This document shows positions 20,003 through 31,062 of a DNA stretch of 47,261 nucleotides, one piece after another. The stretch lies in the NCBI GenBank assembly GCA_003427395.1, contig BFEA01001129.1, positions 103,083 to 150,343 on the forward strand, in the 5' to 3' direction. The DNA comes from Chara braunii (Eukaryota; Streptophyta; Charophyceae; Charales; Characeae). Below the pieces are notes generated by a model that saw only the letters and a list, made by a program, of their open reading frames with translations, ran no database searches and was not told where the DNA came from. The position numbers were made by a program, and so were the translations under genes. Positions within the stretch are counted from its first letter, which is position 1. Each line of letters begins with the position of its first letter.

Positions 20003-20562
20003 TTATTCTACAGGCATTTTCCCTTTGAGTAATCTTTCATAGCCTGCAATCACTTGAGGTGTTGTTNTGATGAGTTCTTCTCGTGTGAACCACCGATCTT
20101 CTTTAGGATCCAGATGATGTCTNAAGCTCACACGATACTGCATTCTTGGTTTTGGAGGTCGCCCTNNGCCTNATGGTCGAGGAACAGGCATCACTNGATG
20201 CTCGACGATCCGGTCAATGTCCACTTTNNCATCCATGGTTGGGGGCAGCATCGATCTCCGAGAGGGAAANAGGTNTGTGGCAGCAAAAGGTGNCANCTTG
20301 GAGGCATGGAAAACAGNATANGTCNNTAAGTGTGCAGGGATGCGAATCANGTATGAAGGCCCATCTGGTTGATCCCCTACAATATCTAAGATCTCCCAGA
20401 GCCCAAAGTACCGAGGCATCAGTTTTTTTAGATCCCTATCTCCTNTCCCAGTTCAGATGATTTCACCCAGANTCTCTCACCTACCTGAAANTTAGAAGGC
20501 TGTCTATGTTTGTTCTNAGATGCAATCATAGCATCTTGAGACTTCTAAATATGTTCAACGAC
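20003..20562 (-). pseudogene. pol: Integrase C-terminus with chromodomain-like end, family B
   Basis: LRYFGLWEILDIVGDQPDGPSY is a GPF/Y-type core at about 20350-20419, with VFHASK downstream. Then comes a chromodomain-like stretch: VDIDRIVEH, RVMPVPRP, MQYRVS, then DRWFTREELI. The frame ends at a stop at 20003-20005, 27 bases before the polypurine tract. The module would read histone methylation to guide integration. Many Ns reduce certainty, and a break separates it from the integrase core at about 20420-20560. Confidence 0.62.
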
Positions 20563-21363
20563 CTATTGCAGCATCTGCTCATACTTGACANCAAACTTTA
20601 TGCTGCCAGGTGCTGCAGTGGGTTGTCTTTCTGGTAGNNGAAAGTCAAGCGCAGATCTGGGCTTCCAACCAAGATGTAGCTGGTTGGGAGTCATACCGGT
20701 GGTACTGTGCACAACATTGTTGTACAGGNTGGCGACGAGGGGTAACTTCTTGTCCCAGTCATCCTGACTTGGCTTAATATAATGCCTAAGCAGGTGATGC
20801 ACTACCCGGTTCATCTATTATGCCTGACCATTTGACTNAGGGTGATTCNCTGACGTCATTNGGAGCTTTGTGCCCATTTGCTCAGAAACAGACTGCCANA
20901 GTTCACTTGTAAACCTTACATCCCTATCACTAACAATAGACGTAGGTAGACCGAAGTCCCTAACCCANTTGTCNATAAATANTTTGATGACAAAGTCNGT
21001 CTTAGNAGTTTTTGACAAAGCGATTAGTCTTGCATACTTGGTAAAGTGGTCCACTATCACGAAGATATGCCTCTTTCCAGACTTACTGGTCACAAGAGTA
21101 TCCATGAAGTCCATGGACATACTTTGACCAGGACCTTTAGGAATCGGCAAGGGCTTGATGAACCCAAGCGGAGCCTGAGTCCTAGGTTTGTCCCTTTGAC
21201 AGACCTGGCAAGTTTCAGCATACCTCTTTGTATCTTGCATCATAGTGGGCCACCAAAATCTCTGCACAAGGTTAGCTGAAGTCTTTTTATACCCAAAATG
21301 GCTAGTTGCATCATGACACTCGCCTAAAAATAAACTACGTAAAGACTCACTAGACGGGACACA
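20563..21363 (-). pseudogene. pol: Integrase, family B
   Basis: The zinc domain reads CHDATSHFGYKKTSANLVQRFWW and then CQVCQRDK (HHCC pattern, about 21190-21330). The catalytic core has MSMDFMDTLVTSKSGK (first Asp, about 21100-21130), IFVIVDHFTKYARL, and IVSDRDVRFTSE (second Asp, about 20910-20945). The SNGQA motif, where a catalytic Glu codon should follow, instead runs into TAA and TAG (about 20815-20820). The frame resumes as MNRVVHHLLRHYIKPSQDDWDKK, VHSTTGMTPNQLHLGWKPRS and VKYEQMLQ. Both stops fit single substitutions of Glu/Gln codons. The enzyme is therefore truncated exactly at its active site. Confidence 0.86.
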
Positions 21364-21858
21364 NNNNNNNNNNNNNNNNNNNNNNNNNNNNNNNNNNNNN
21401 NNNNNNNNNNNNNNNNNNNNNNNNNNNNNNNNNNNNNNNNNNNNNNNNNNNNNNNNNNNNNNNNNNNNNNNNNNNNNNNNNNNNNNNNNNNNNNNNNNNN
21501 NNNNNNNNNNNNNNNNNNNNNNNNNNNNNNNNNNNNNNNNNNNNNNNNNNNNNNNNNNNNNNNNNNNNNNNNNNNNNNNNNNNNNNNNNNNNNNNNNNNN
21601 NNNNNNNNNNNNNNNNNNNNNNNNNNNNNNNNNNNNNNNNNNNNNNNNNNNNNNNNNNNNNNNNNNNNNNNNNNNNNNNNNNNNNNNNNNNNNNNNNNNN
21701 NNNNNNNNNNNNNNNNNNNNNNNNNNNNNNNNNNNNNNNNNNNNNNNNNNNNNNNNNNNNNNNNNNNNNNNNNNNNNNNNNNNNNNNNNNNNNNNNNNNN
21801 NNNNNNNNNNNNNNNNNNNNNNNNNNNNNNNNNNNNNNNNNNNNNNNNNNNNNNNNNN
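21364..21858. other. Assembly gap, 495 N
   Basis: An uninterrupted N run inside the family B pol. The protein before it (RNase H start) and after it (integrase zinc domain) leaves roughly the length expected for the rest of RNase H and the linker, so the gap size is plausible. Confidence 0.99.
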
Positions 21859-22014
21859 CTCGGGCCCTTCTCGTTGTGCAAGGAGCGTGCCTATGCCATA
21901 TTGGCTAGNGTCTATGGTCACAACAAACGGCTTGTCAGGATCAGGAAGTTTGAGAACTTCNTAGTGTGTCAGAGCATACTTCAATTTCTTGAAGCTTGCT
22001 TCACACTCTTCAGT
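21859..22014 (-). pseudogene. pol: RNase H start, family B (runs into a gap)
   Basis: The segment LKLPDPDKPFVVTID-SQYGIGTLLAQREGPE carries the first catalytic Asp region of gypsy RNase H. It runs directly into the N run at 21858. The remaining RNase H blocks are not readable. Confidence 0.75.
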
Positions 22015-22878
22015 TTATTCCCAAGGGGTGTCAAGTCGAGTTAGATCTATTAATGGGGAAGTTACATTACTGTAGTTCTTCACAAACAGACGATAATAGC
22101 CCGTCATCCCCAAAAACGATCTNACCTCAGTAACAGTCTGAGGTNTGGGCCAGTCACGTATGCTGGCCACCTTCACATCTTCCNGCCTCAATCCATCTGC
22201 TGAAATTTCATGACCCNCGTACAGGATCTTGATGCGACCAAACTCGCATTTATCCAAGTTCACTTTGTACTGGTGCTGTCTAAGGAGNCCTANCANTGTT
22301 TTCAAGTGCTCAGCGTGCTCCTCTACAGTTCTGCTAAATATGAGCATATCGTCGAGGTACACGACGATAAACTTGTCCAGNTAGTCATGAAAAATCCGGT
22401 TCATCGCGTGCTGGAACGTACCAGGTGCATTACATAGGCCAAAGGGCATCACCACAAACTCGTACNGACCGTNCCTGGTCTGAAATGCGGTTTTGTGCTG
22501 GTCCTNAGGTCTAANTGCAATTTGATGGTATNCGGACTTCAGATCTATNTTGGTAAAGTACCGGCATCCCTGCACTCTATCCAAGAGGTCGTCAATGCGG
22601 GGTAGAGGNTCCANGTTCTTAACGGTGATGGCATTGAGGCCCCTATAGTCAATGCACATCCTTAATGGACCTCCCTTCTTAGGAACAAATAAGACTGGCG
22701 TACCNTAAGGGGAGGTACNAGGCCATATCCATCCCTTCTCTGTNAGCTNCTTGAGCTGGCGGCGAAGTTCATCTTACTNCGCAGGTGACATTCTATAGAT
22801 TCGTCCTCTAGGNACCTTACTACCTGGGACAACCTCTATTGCATGGACAACCTCCCTTTCTANCATGCCTGTGNGCTC
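22015..22878 (-). pseudogene. pol: Reverse transcriptase, family B
   Basis: Blocks in order: [15 protein letters not shown] (from 22659), PLPRIDDLLDRVQG, DLKS-YHQI, FVVMPFGLCNAPGTFQ, VVYLDDMLIFSR (catalytic YLDD intact, about 22340-22375), KCEFGRIKILY-GHEIS and RSFLGMTGYYRLFVKNYSNV. The frame stops at a TAA (22015-22017), where the same frame continues into RNase H as ECEASFKKLKYALTH, so it is a nonsense change. Upstream of 22659, weaker minus-strand matches to the N-terminal RT region ([13 protein letters not shown] type) continue to about 22790. Confidence 0.87.
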
Positions 22879-23460
22879 CTAAAAAAGGTCTGAATATTGT
22901 GCGANGACTCTTTCTATCTCTGGAGGTGATTTAACGGCCTCCTCTTTTTCAGAGACAAAGACTAGATATATGCNCTCCTCTTGNTTCTGCTTATAGTAGT
23001 TATAGAAAGATGAGGCNCACATACACCCGTAGTGTTCTATTAGACTGCTAGCTTTATACTTGTACAATNTAACAGTTCTACCATAGGACAATTTGTGGAT
23101 CAACACCGTTCTATCCCAGTCAAACTGAGGTTGCGAGACTTCGAGGTAGTACATGCCTAGTAGCATATCAAATGGCAGGTCGTCGCTCACCAGGAAGGAG
23201 ATCTTGTGGATCACTTCCCTACCTCCATAGGAGAAGGTACAGGCTACGTCCTTGACGTAGTCCTTTACAACCATCTGGTGCTTGTTGGCTAGCGTAGAAG
23301 CTACGGTTCTGCTAAGCTGCTACACTCGGTCCCCTAAGCGCAGTCTAATCCACACAAGCATGACTGATGAAATTTCGTGCAGAGCCTATGTCTGCGAAGG
23401 CGCCAACCTTGCGGCTACCTACATCTACTTCTACCACGAAATGTTCAACCTTTGGACCGC
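22879..23460 (-). pseudogene. pol: Protease region, family B
   Basis: The catalytic segment is at about 23374-23403 and reads GAFADIGSARNF, where Asp-Ser/Thr-Gly is usual; here it is Asp-Ile-Gly. It is preceded by a strand of the type VEVDVGSRKV. Downstream, an open frame (23274-22879) carries VVKDYVKDVACTFSYGG, SFLVSDDLPFDMLLGMYYL (the second conserved protease element) and a Lys/Tyr-rich linker that ends PPEIERV-AQYSDLF, a segment that leads into RT in gypsy elements. A stop falls between the active site and the later frame. The enzyme would process Gag-Pol. Confidence 0.68.
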
Positions 23461-23554
23461 TACTGATCATCGCTCAAGAGTACCTGGGGTCCTTCCCTGA
23501 GCACTCAGTCTCTAACTATTCTAGGGCCTCAGACACATCTCTCAAACAGAGCGT

Positions 23555-25904
23555 TGTGACGCCCAAACCTCACACCCANCGCGACTTCCTGATCGGAGTA
23601 AGATGTGGGCCATGAAGTGCGAAAAGGGGTGTGCCAAGGATTTTTGGGAAAGTGGGGGGGGGGGTTCGGGGCAGTTGTGCAATTCGGTGAAGAGGGCGGA
23701 TCGTCTCTGGTCATGTGCGCAGGTCGTCTACGGTCGCGCGAGCCATTGGTGTCAAGGACGACGGGGGTGGGGATGTCCCTCTGGGGTGGGTGTGGTTCCG
23801 ATGAGTCGGGTCGTCGGAAGTTGCCACGTGGGGATGGTGGCGCTGGTCGTCGCNTNTTCGGGTTGGGCCTCTGGGATTCCGGGGGCCGTTGGTCGCTGCG
23901 TCGCCGGCGGTTTNNGCAACGGGTGNNGGGCCAATATGGGGCGATGGCCGGCCACGGGACANCGCTGAGTCGATGATACNGAAGGAGAAGGCGAAAAGGA
24001 GGGAAGCTCGTAGAGATAACGACGAATCCGGGGTGTGTGAAGTAGTGGGTATGGTCTTGAGTAGGGAAATTAGAGCATCGGGGATCGCTAGTGGTGGCGC
24101 AGTGAAATTCCCTAGGGCACAGTCGGTTCNNAGTGAGACAAGGATATCTCTGNCGGAGGATTTCGTTTACCCAGGGGGTAAAGTAGTACGGGTCGTATAG
24201 CAACGACTCCGAGCTTTCAGAGCGTGTCATTATGTCATTGGAGCAGCAAGGGGTCTAGGGGTGAGCTCGCGGCGATTGCGATCACCACGTGGGAGCGTGT
24301 GTAAGCTGCGCGAACGANCCGNACTTACGCGTGTTCACACGAGATGATTGCTCCGTCGCGAATCCTGGATGGCCGTGTCCAATCGGACCATGCTTCTGCA
24401 ATTAGCAAATCGATACTCGGGGATACGTGTAATGGCGCAAATCTGGTCGCGCTTACACGTTTCTCCGTGCGGCGTTCGTTGGGCCAGACATTCGACTGCC
24501 TAATGATCACTGCTCAATGCAGTAATCACCATGATGGCTTAATCAAAGGATAAACGAAAAACGGAAACANAATCAAAATTCCTATGTTACCAGTAAGTAA
24601 GGGTGGAGGCAAGGATCGGCGAGAAGACAGGCGCAACATTCATTCATTCATCATTCCCATGTCCTACCATCCTATCCGAGACGAAAATCGCAAAGTATGC
24701 AAGATGCAACAACCACAACGGCTCAAAACAATAGTGAAAACAACATTAGAGACCTATGCAAAATTCCTACTTTTTCTACGAGTACATCNAGACGAAAAAC
24801 AAGGNCAGGGGTGAGAATCAGCAAACAGACNTCACATCCATTCATCCGAAAATACACACACACAATATAGTCGAGGAGGAAATCGTAAAAGACAAGTTCG
24901 AGCAAAAACCCAAGTCCAAATTTCGAAAAACNGAAGNAAAAACGGAAACGGGCAAATCGCNCTGAGCCGCAATCAAAATTTATGTACATAGGCAAGGAGG
25001 TGGAAAAGATAAAAGAAACAGCAAATCCGTGCCCATCAACCTCAGCTCCCTCTTCCTCTCTCTTCTTCTCCAATGTGGACAGTCCATCGTCACATACCAA
25101 CCCTCGAAGCCGTCACCCCGCTTAGTCCTCCCGCACCCATCAGATTCGCCCGTGCCCACAGTCCGTCGTGGCCCACGTCAATCCCGCGCGTTTAGCACCA
25201 GCTCGTCGGGTCGCCCGACTCCTACTCTACTCACCTCTTACTTCGCTCGTGTGCCGTCCCTTCTTGATCGCGTAACCCCGAGCTTCCAGCAACTGGTTAA
25301 GATAACTAACTAATTGCGCAACCGAAATTTGTACCGTGCATGCCTGCGCGAAGAACACAGAATTACAAGGACTTAGATGGAGAGAAGGGGGAGGGATCGC
25401 CTACGTCTGCATGGCCAGATCGCGGCGTGGGGGACGTAGCCACTCTCCACGCATTGATCCGATTATGCAGGCCGCGACTACCAAAACATAGCAAAAGAAA
25501 AGAGAAGAAGGGCGGGAAGGGCGAAGCACAAGAAGAAAGAGACAGTCACAATGCCCCCCCCCAAAAATTACAGTTACACACCCGATTAAAGGCGCCAACT
25601 AATCACAGTTTCGTCGCAGCCGCATGAAGAAGCANATAGGCAAAAAACAGCGCACGCAAAGGAAACTCCAATTTCCTAAATTCCTAAATTCCTAACTAAT
25701 GCAAAGAAAGAGATAAAGCGCAAATTCCGAAAAGAAAAACCGAAGCCTTGAGAGCCATAGTGGCTCGACAAAATCCAAGAGGAAATTCGAAAAGCGAAAT
25801 TCAAAAAAAAATCGAAAGAAATGAAGCANAAATTATCGTGCGATGTCCACGCCAAAAAATCTGAAATCNAAACAAAAGAAGCGATGTCAACATTTGTTAA
25901 TCGC
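23555..25904 (-). repeat. Left (3') LTR of family C
   Basis: The outer terminus on the plus strand is TGTGACGCCC, i.e. GGGCGTCACA at the LTR 3' end, a common plant gypsy terminus. Similarity with 44234-47190 starts at AACCTCAC-CCC and runs to TTGTTAATCGC at 25904 with scattered substitutions and short indels. Shared landmarks include GGTCATGTGCGCAGGTCGTC, CATTCATTCATTCATC, and CCTAAATTC repeated three times. The short frames inside it are matched by both copies and have no domain. Confidence 0.75.
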
Positions 25905-26846
25905 TCGCATGACAGCGCGCTGGCCATTCAACCGACCGATCAACCGGCCTCCCANGACACGCCCAGCTNCGAACCCAGCCATCCGAAAAGAGACGACGAA
26001 AAAGACNAAAAAGCGAGGACACCGATGCAATTTTNCATNCATCCAAATCTCCCGTANTTGGCCCAAACTTCCCAGCTTAGGACCCCTCATCACTAGCGCG
26101 CAGGAAATTGCGCGGTGCGGAAAGTGGTTNGTCAAATATGTGACNCCCNCGGGGTTCTAATATTAGCAAGNTCNTGCTTGCTTGTTAACACGTGTCGATC
26201 TCTCTAATCGATCGATACGCGGAGCTCTTTTCTTNGTGCCACTTATCGTTTGGATGAGTGTGGACGTCNTCCATCGTGGCAACACAGCTCTACTACNAAT
26301 TCCTCAGGGAGGGCCTTTGACAATCCAAGGACGGGATTACGTGCGTCATCGCACCCACCATCCGATCACTAGTGTCGAGTNGGGAGAGGGAAGGGTAGTC
26401 GATACATGGGGGCATGGCGATGAGGAGGGTTAATTGGGAGAGGAGGGAGGAAACTATCCAACCTGGCCANCGTTTCTGGAAGTTCTTCATATTGAACAAT
26501 CCGGTGGAAACGGGGGAAGCGATTGCCACTATGGGGAAGAGAGGCAAGGTAGTTTGGATACAGGGTGGTGAAGGCACGGAAGAGGGCCACACGGAAATGG
26601 TCGTGGTNTTTGCATGCGGGGATGGTCCCTGTGATGATGCAATAAACCTCGACTATATTGTGGCCTCGCCACGCGGCGCTCANGAGAAGGACATGGAGGT
26701 AGAAATCAGGGAGGGCGCATCGGGTGGAAGGGTGGGGATAGACTGAGACAATGAGACGGGCGNCATAGAAGAAACGGAAGGTGTCGAAGGGGAAGGGGTT
26801 GTGGGGGAAGACAACACGGGTAGTAGCCTGACAGAGGGTAAGATGA
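25905..26846. other. Unassigned interval with a second TGTGACNCCC terminus
   Basis: No domain-bearing gene is seen. At 26140-26150 the plus strand reads TGTGACNCCCNCGGGG, which resembles the outer terminus of the family C LTR at 23555 and could be the edge of another LTR. A minus-strand frame (27001-26369) lacks recognisable features and overlaps the better-supported acidic frame. Confidence 0.4.
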
Positions 26847-27926
26847 TCAAGGGGACAGCGGGATAACNACCGGGGACGAAGCCCGATGCCCCGCATCAAT
26901 ATGGGCTCGAACTGGCGGGCGGTCGGTGGTGGAGGGGGAGGGGGATCGGCTCTGTCGCCGTCTTCCTGGTGCGTCTGAAGTCTNGACAGTTGCCTCTCCA
27001 TCTTCGGGCTTAGGCGGCTCTGGATCTCTAGCAGGGTCGCCGGTGCGTGGCTGGCCGGCTGCGCTGGAGAATTCCAACTATTGCTTTCCCGCCGTGATTT
27101 CTTCCCTCCTCTGCGCCTGGGCCTGTTCTTGGGCCTTTGCGCGCACCTTCGCTTCGAACCCTTCGTATTCCGATTCCTCTAAGTCTTGCTNGTCCCCTTC
27201 TTCTTCTTCTTCCTCGCCTGGTTCCTCTTCGCTGTGTTCGTTGTAACTCCCTTCTTCGNGAGTTTCTTCTTCGTCGTCGTCCTCCTCCTCTTNTGTTCCC
27301 TCGTCGCCTTGTTCTCCTTCCTCCTCCTCCTNTGCTTCTTCCTCTATTGCTTCGTCTTCGNTGGCCGTTCAATCCCGGAAGTAAGCGGGCTTGATAATCT
27401 CCNGCGGGTTCAGATACCCCCGCCACGATGGCGGATTGCGGTCGTTTCTNAGCTCCTCCAAACATGCGGACCACTGAAGATACGNTGCCAGAGTTCGTGC
27501 GAGAACGTGCGGGAATGGGCTNTCNTCACTTTGNGAGATGATCTCCAGGGGAAGATCGTCTGCTAGCTGCGCGAGTGGGATCGTAAGCTCGAGGACGAGT
27601 GGTCGACGATGACTGGGCCGTATTGACCCAAAAAGGAATCCGAGCAAGTCGCCCTCCACGTCCGTTCTCCAANCCTGAATAATCAGCCTCTCCAAGTGTT
27701 CGCTCCACTCGCGATGGTCTTCGTCCCTCGCCCACGTGACCTGTATCCCGACCAGGCACACTNAACGCTCTACGAAGTGCTCACACCAAAATCTCCACTN
27801 CCTAGGATCGAGAAGGGGGACTGCGAGCNGCTTAAGGAGGAAGGAGAGATGGGGATGGAGACTAGATTGCCAGAAAGTGGGAAAGAGGGATGGGAGCGCA
27901 AAAGTGGAGAGTGGAGAGGGGTTCAT
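26847..27926 (-). pseudogene. Acidic hypothetical protein, two in-frame stops
   Basis: One minus-strand frame spans 27926 to 26847 and is broken only by stops near 27369-27371 and 27078-27080. The N-terminal half is hydrophobic to neutral (EGDLLGFLFGSIRP, LVLELTIPLAQLADDLPLEII, NPPSWRGYLNP). The middle is strongly acidic, with long Glu/Asp runs at about 27150-27370. An Arg/Gln/Ala helix (AKVRAKAQEQAQAQRREEI) follows, then a Pro/Ser/Arg tail. I do not recognise the family. Composition suggests a nuclear or chromatin-associated protein or an extra ORF of a retroelement. It is co-oriented with family C gag-pol and lies between pol and the left LTR. Confidence 0.45.
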
Positions 27927-28900
27927 CGGGGAGGCTGGAAGGCTGGAAGGGGACGAGTTCCGGCAGCACCACCGCTGGCTTGTGCTGGAATGCTCGGATC
28001 CCTCCGAGCTCGATGCCTTCCGTGGGAGAAAGATTCTCCCTAGGGCGTGTGATAGAGCGACTCCACTCCGCGGCTAGTTATTGCGCCCACCTTCTCAGCT
28101 GCGTCCGAATGTCAGTTTGTCGGAGCGTGTGGATCGTACTGATGTCGCCGCTGAAACCGACGACCGTGGACACNTGGCTAACTCTTGGGGCTGATCGACG
28201 GCGGACAGNCACCGCTTCTGCCAGCACCACCGCCTGCTGACTTCCTGCAAACAGGAACTCCGCCNCTGCATACACTCCCAATCCAGTCGTAGCAGATCCT
28301 GGTTGAGTCGTGGGTGGCGCACCTGCCGAATCGCTGAGATGTATCCCCGTGGCGTTAAGAGATGGTCGATGAGGGCTTGCTNCGTAAGAAANCTCATGGC
28401 GATGGTGGNGGGGACGTGGTATCTGAGAAGGAGCGAGACGAANAGGGATAAGCAGGAGATAAGCAGTTGTCGTCCTCTCCCTCGGTGGGGGAGAAGTCGG
28501 AAGAAGGTGAGGGTGGGGAAAGAGGAAGGGNACGAAGATAGGACACGTGGCGGATGATTGGGCGGGCCGATCGGCTNTCGGAGACCTNAGGCGCAAGCCG
28601 CANAGTGTTCATACCGTTTGGTCCGAGCTCGATCACGTGCAAGCGCCCGAAGAATCGTGGCGCTGTCGAGCTCATCGGTCCCACACGGGGACCCTCCCNG
28701 CCGCGTCACGCAGGATTATGCAGGACTTGTCGNGGAAAGCGTTTGCCGCTCCGGCCGAGTGCNCCAGCCGTACCTCTCGTGAGCCCCTACGANAAGACAG
28801 AGTCACGCGAGGCACCACTACCTCCACCTACGGGAGNTGTCACCATCCNTAAGGTGGGCGTATCCCCGCCGAGCTACTGAACCACATGCGAAAGCTTTTC
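27927..28900 (-). other. Possible upstream part of the acidic ORF, unassigned
   Basis: Several overlapping minus-strand frames are open here (28709-28095, 28684-28394, 28596-28078). Plausible protein-like pieces are RFFGRLHVIELGPNGMNT, FLT-QALIDHLLTPRGYISA and VVLAEAV, but they fall in different frames and cannot be joined with confidence. If real, they would be a frameshifted 5' extension of the 26847-27926 frame. Confidence 0.25.
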
Positions 28901-30954
28901 GTATGCAATTGCANAGGTGGCCCAGCCGAGGGCGTTTCTCGTTCGCTGTAGCATAGAGGGTTACGCGNGGTCGAANGCCCAAGAATNGAACCNATACGTG
29001 AATCGNCGTACTNGGGNCTGAAGTCCCGAACACGACTCGTCGCNGGCCNACTAGGACGCACTATACACGCCACGCGTTACACCACGATACTCACTCTTAC
29101 TTGTACACGCCACACAAACAACGCCACGACGCAACGACTCCTAGTNCNTTTTGTATCCGACCCATAACTTTATGCTGCGACAATCAGATAGGCATCGCNC
29201 GCCAGATTTTACTACAAAAGCCGAGTGAGCGCAGGGCCTTCTCATGTCAATCAGCCCTGTGGGCATACGCAAACATTCGCGCTGATGGGGTACTCAATGG
29301 TACTCGTGGCCGTGCGNCCCTTGATACTCTCGAGGGTCGCGTCCGACACTCAAGNGTCGGNTGACAGGCGCTTTGAGGGGTAGTCTCTGGACGCCGGACA
29401 ACCGCCACGTGTGGTTGAAGCTCACACCCTCTTCTGCACCCTGTGCAGAGGGGTTGAGTAGACAGCTTTACGCTGTCGTGGCAGTCAAACGTCAAGGGGT
29501 TTGATTTTGACGGCTGTCACGGACCATAACATCCAACCACGAAGCTCAAAGAAGGAAAATTATTCCGGCTCGCATTGGCCTAGTGGCCTTTTATTCTGAA
29601 GGGGGGTATGCAGGCCCCCAAACGACGCGCGTGCGGAGTAGGCCCGAAATCACACCCATAGGCTACCTAATGTTTGGGGCGGCAAGGCCCGTACGCGGAC
29701 TCTCCTACGTCGTCTGGCGCTGGTACTCCGCCCACGTGTCGCTTCGCGGTGCCGAAAAACCGAGTTTACCGACCACGCCGTGCTTTAGTTTCGCCGCCTG
29801 ACCCATAATGTTTGTGCGAGGACCGACAAGTGTCGCGAGCGCGGACTTAGTATAAAATTGCGCGGATGCAGTACCCACATATACCAGTTCGCTATGCGGC
29901 CCTATGCGAATGTCCGCGATGACGGCGCGTTATGCAGCGTCCATACCCAAATGGCCTATTCGGAGCCATGGGGTAATTTTCGACGCTCAGGCATTGGCTG
30001 AGGCGCCCGCTAAGGGACGGTAACCCTTTAGCGGCGCAAACCCGGCCTGAGGGCCCCTCCGTCTTCTGCACCCTGAGGTGCCCCAAAGGGTGCGGGGTAA
30101 GACGGCCCTAAAGGGAATGGGAGTGGTGGTGAGTTGCCTGGCGCACCATCGACAACACGCTAACCCTTCCGCCCGGAACTCTATCGTTCCACCAAAATAA
30201 ACTCCAACGAGGATAAAACAACTACCCTTAGCATTATCAAGAAATACATTGTCGGGATAAGCCCTATAGGGGCTACCCGAACGCACGCCTACTTAGATTA
30301 TCTCCTCAGTCAAACGGGGGTAGTACAATCTTACTCAAACACAAGGGTCGTGGGTTGGTTCACTCTCACATCAGTTGTGTGGTTTGCCCATCTAAGTCCA
30401 ACACACGATCACTCAACATAACTCAACTGAGACTCTCCATGCATACCTGCAATCATATCACATAATCAAGCCAAGATCCACGCACTACACGGGGTCTACT
30501 TCAACCAACCTCTCCACTCATACCCTTCGCTTTGGCCATGCAAGCCCCAACCTTCAGCCAACCAACCATAAGTAAGTACTCAGTACTTCTGTTAAATGGT
30601 CATTCAATAAAAGTCTGGGTGAAACCTTAACAAAACAGATAGAATCACCAGGGCTAAAGCCTTTTTAGGCTGAGTATTGAGGGTGAGTAGGGGTTCGAAT
30701 AATCTCTTTGAATAATCTCTTTGAAGGAGTGGCCTGATCAGATCAGGCTTTCAAATCATAACACGACAACCTACATCACAGTTTAGGTCAACGAAAGGTA
30801 CTAATTATGCCTGTGTCAAGGGGAGAACATTTCCCCTAGTCGTACCTTAGCTTCTCTAGTGGTACCAAGTCGCGGAACACGTCTTCTAATCACGACGAAT
30901 GTGTTGTGTAGCTCCTAACTGGAAAATATTATAACTCCCCAAATTTCAAGAAAT
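28901..30954. other. Gene-poor region with GC-rich stem-loops
   Basis: No convincing reading frame is present. Two related hairpins share CTTCTGCACCCTG: one at about 29428-29460 (CTGCAC-CCT-GTGCAG) and a larger nested structure at 30024-30115. A 16-bp direct duplication containing AATAATCTCTTTG lies at about 30697-30725. The interval reads as non-coding or as decayed repeat. Confidence 0.45.
30024..30115. repeat. Nested three-helix stem-loop
   Basis: Three perfect arm pairs are nested: CCCTTTAG (30024-30031) with CTAAAGGG (30108-30115); CCGTCTT (30059-30065) with AAGACGG (30099-30105); and GCACCCT (30068-30074) with AGGGTGC (30087-30093). The central loop is 12 nt. This is a strong potential RNA or cruciform structure of unknown function. 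Confidence 0.6.
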
Positions 30955-31062
30955 TTCGGCAGCACTTCCCGTAGGAAACGTGTCTTTTCAGAATTTCTAA
31001 GAGCCCAAAAATGAGTAACTCCTCCAGGTTTGTAAAAAATTCGGCAGCGCTTCCCGTAGGAA
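30955..31062 (+). repeat. Pair of 23-bp direct repeats (TTCGGCAGC type)
   Basis: Copies at 30955-30977 and 31040-31062 both read TTCGGCAGC, then (A/G), then CTTCCCGTAGGAA, and differ at one base. They lie 85 bp apart. From memory, TTCGGCAGC-type segments occur in some plant gypsy LTRs, so this may be an LTR remnant. Confidence 0.6.

Larger units (their letters stand above)
19200..23554 (-). mobile_element. Ty3/gypsy chromovirus, family B (5' part cut off)
   Basis: The minus strand shows protease, RT, RNase H, integrase and a chromodomain-like end, then a PPT and the LTR start. Sequence is unlike family A throughout (for example YLDDMLIFSR versus the family A RT). It is interrupted at 23554/23555 by the terminus of the family C LTR, so its gag and 5' LTR are not in view. 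A 495-base N run removes most of RNase H. In-frame stops in the RT-RNase H connection and at the integrase Glu show it is dead. Confidence 0.83.

Noticed and set aside
27186-27566. Plus-strand Phe/Leu-rich frame as a membrane protein
   Set aside because: It is the complement of the Glu/Asp-rich block of the minus-strand frame; GAA/GAG reversed gives TTC/CTC (Phe/Leu).
30690-30700. GGGTTCGAAT as a tRNA T-arm (B box)
   Set aside because: No acceptor, D or anticodon stems can be folded around it.
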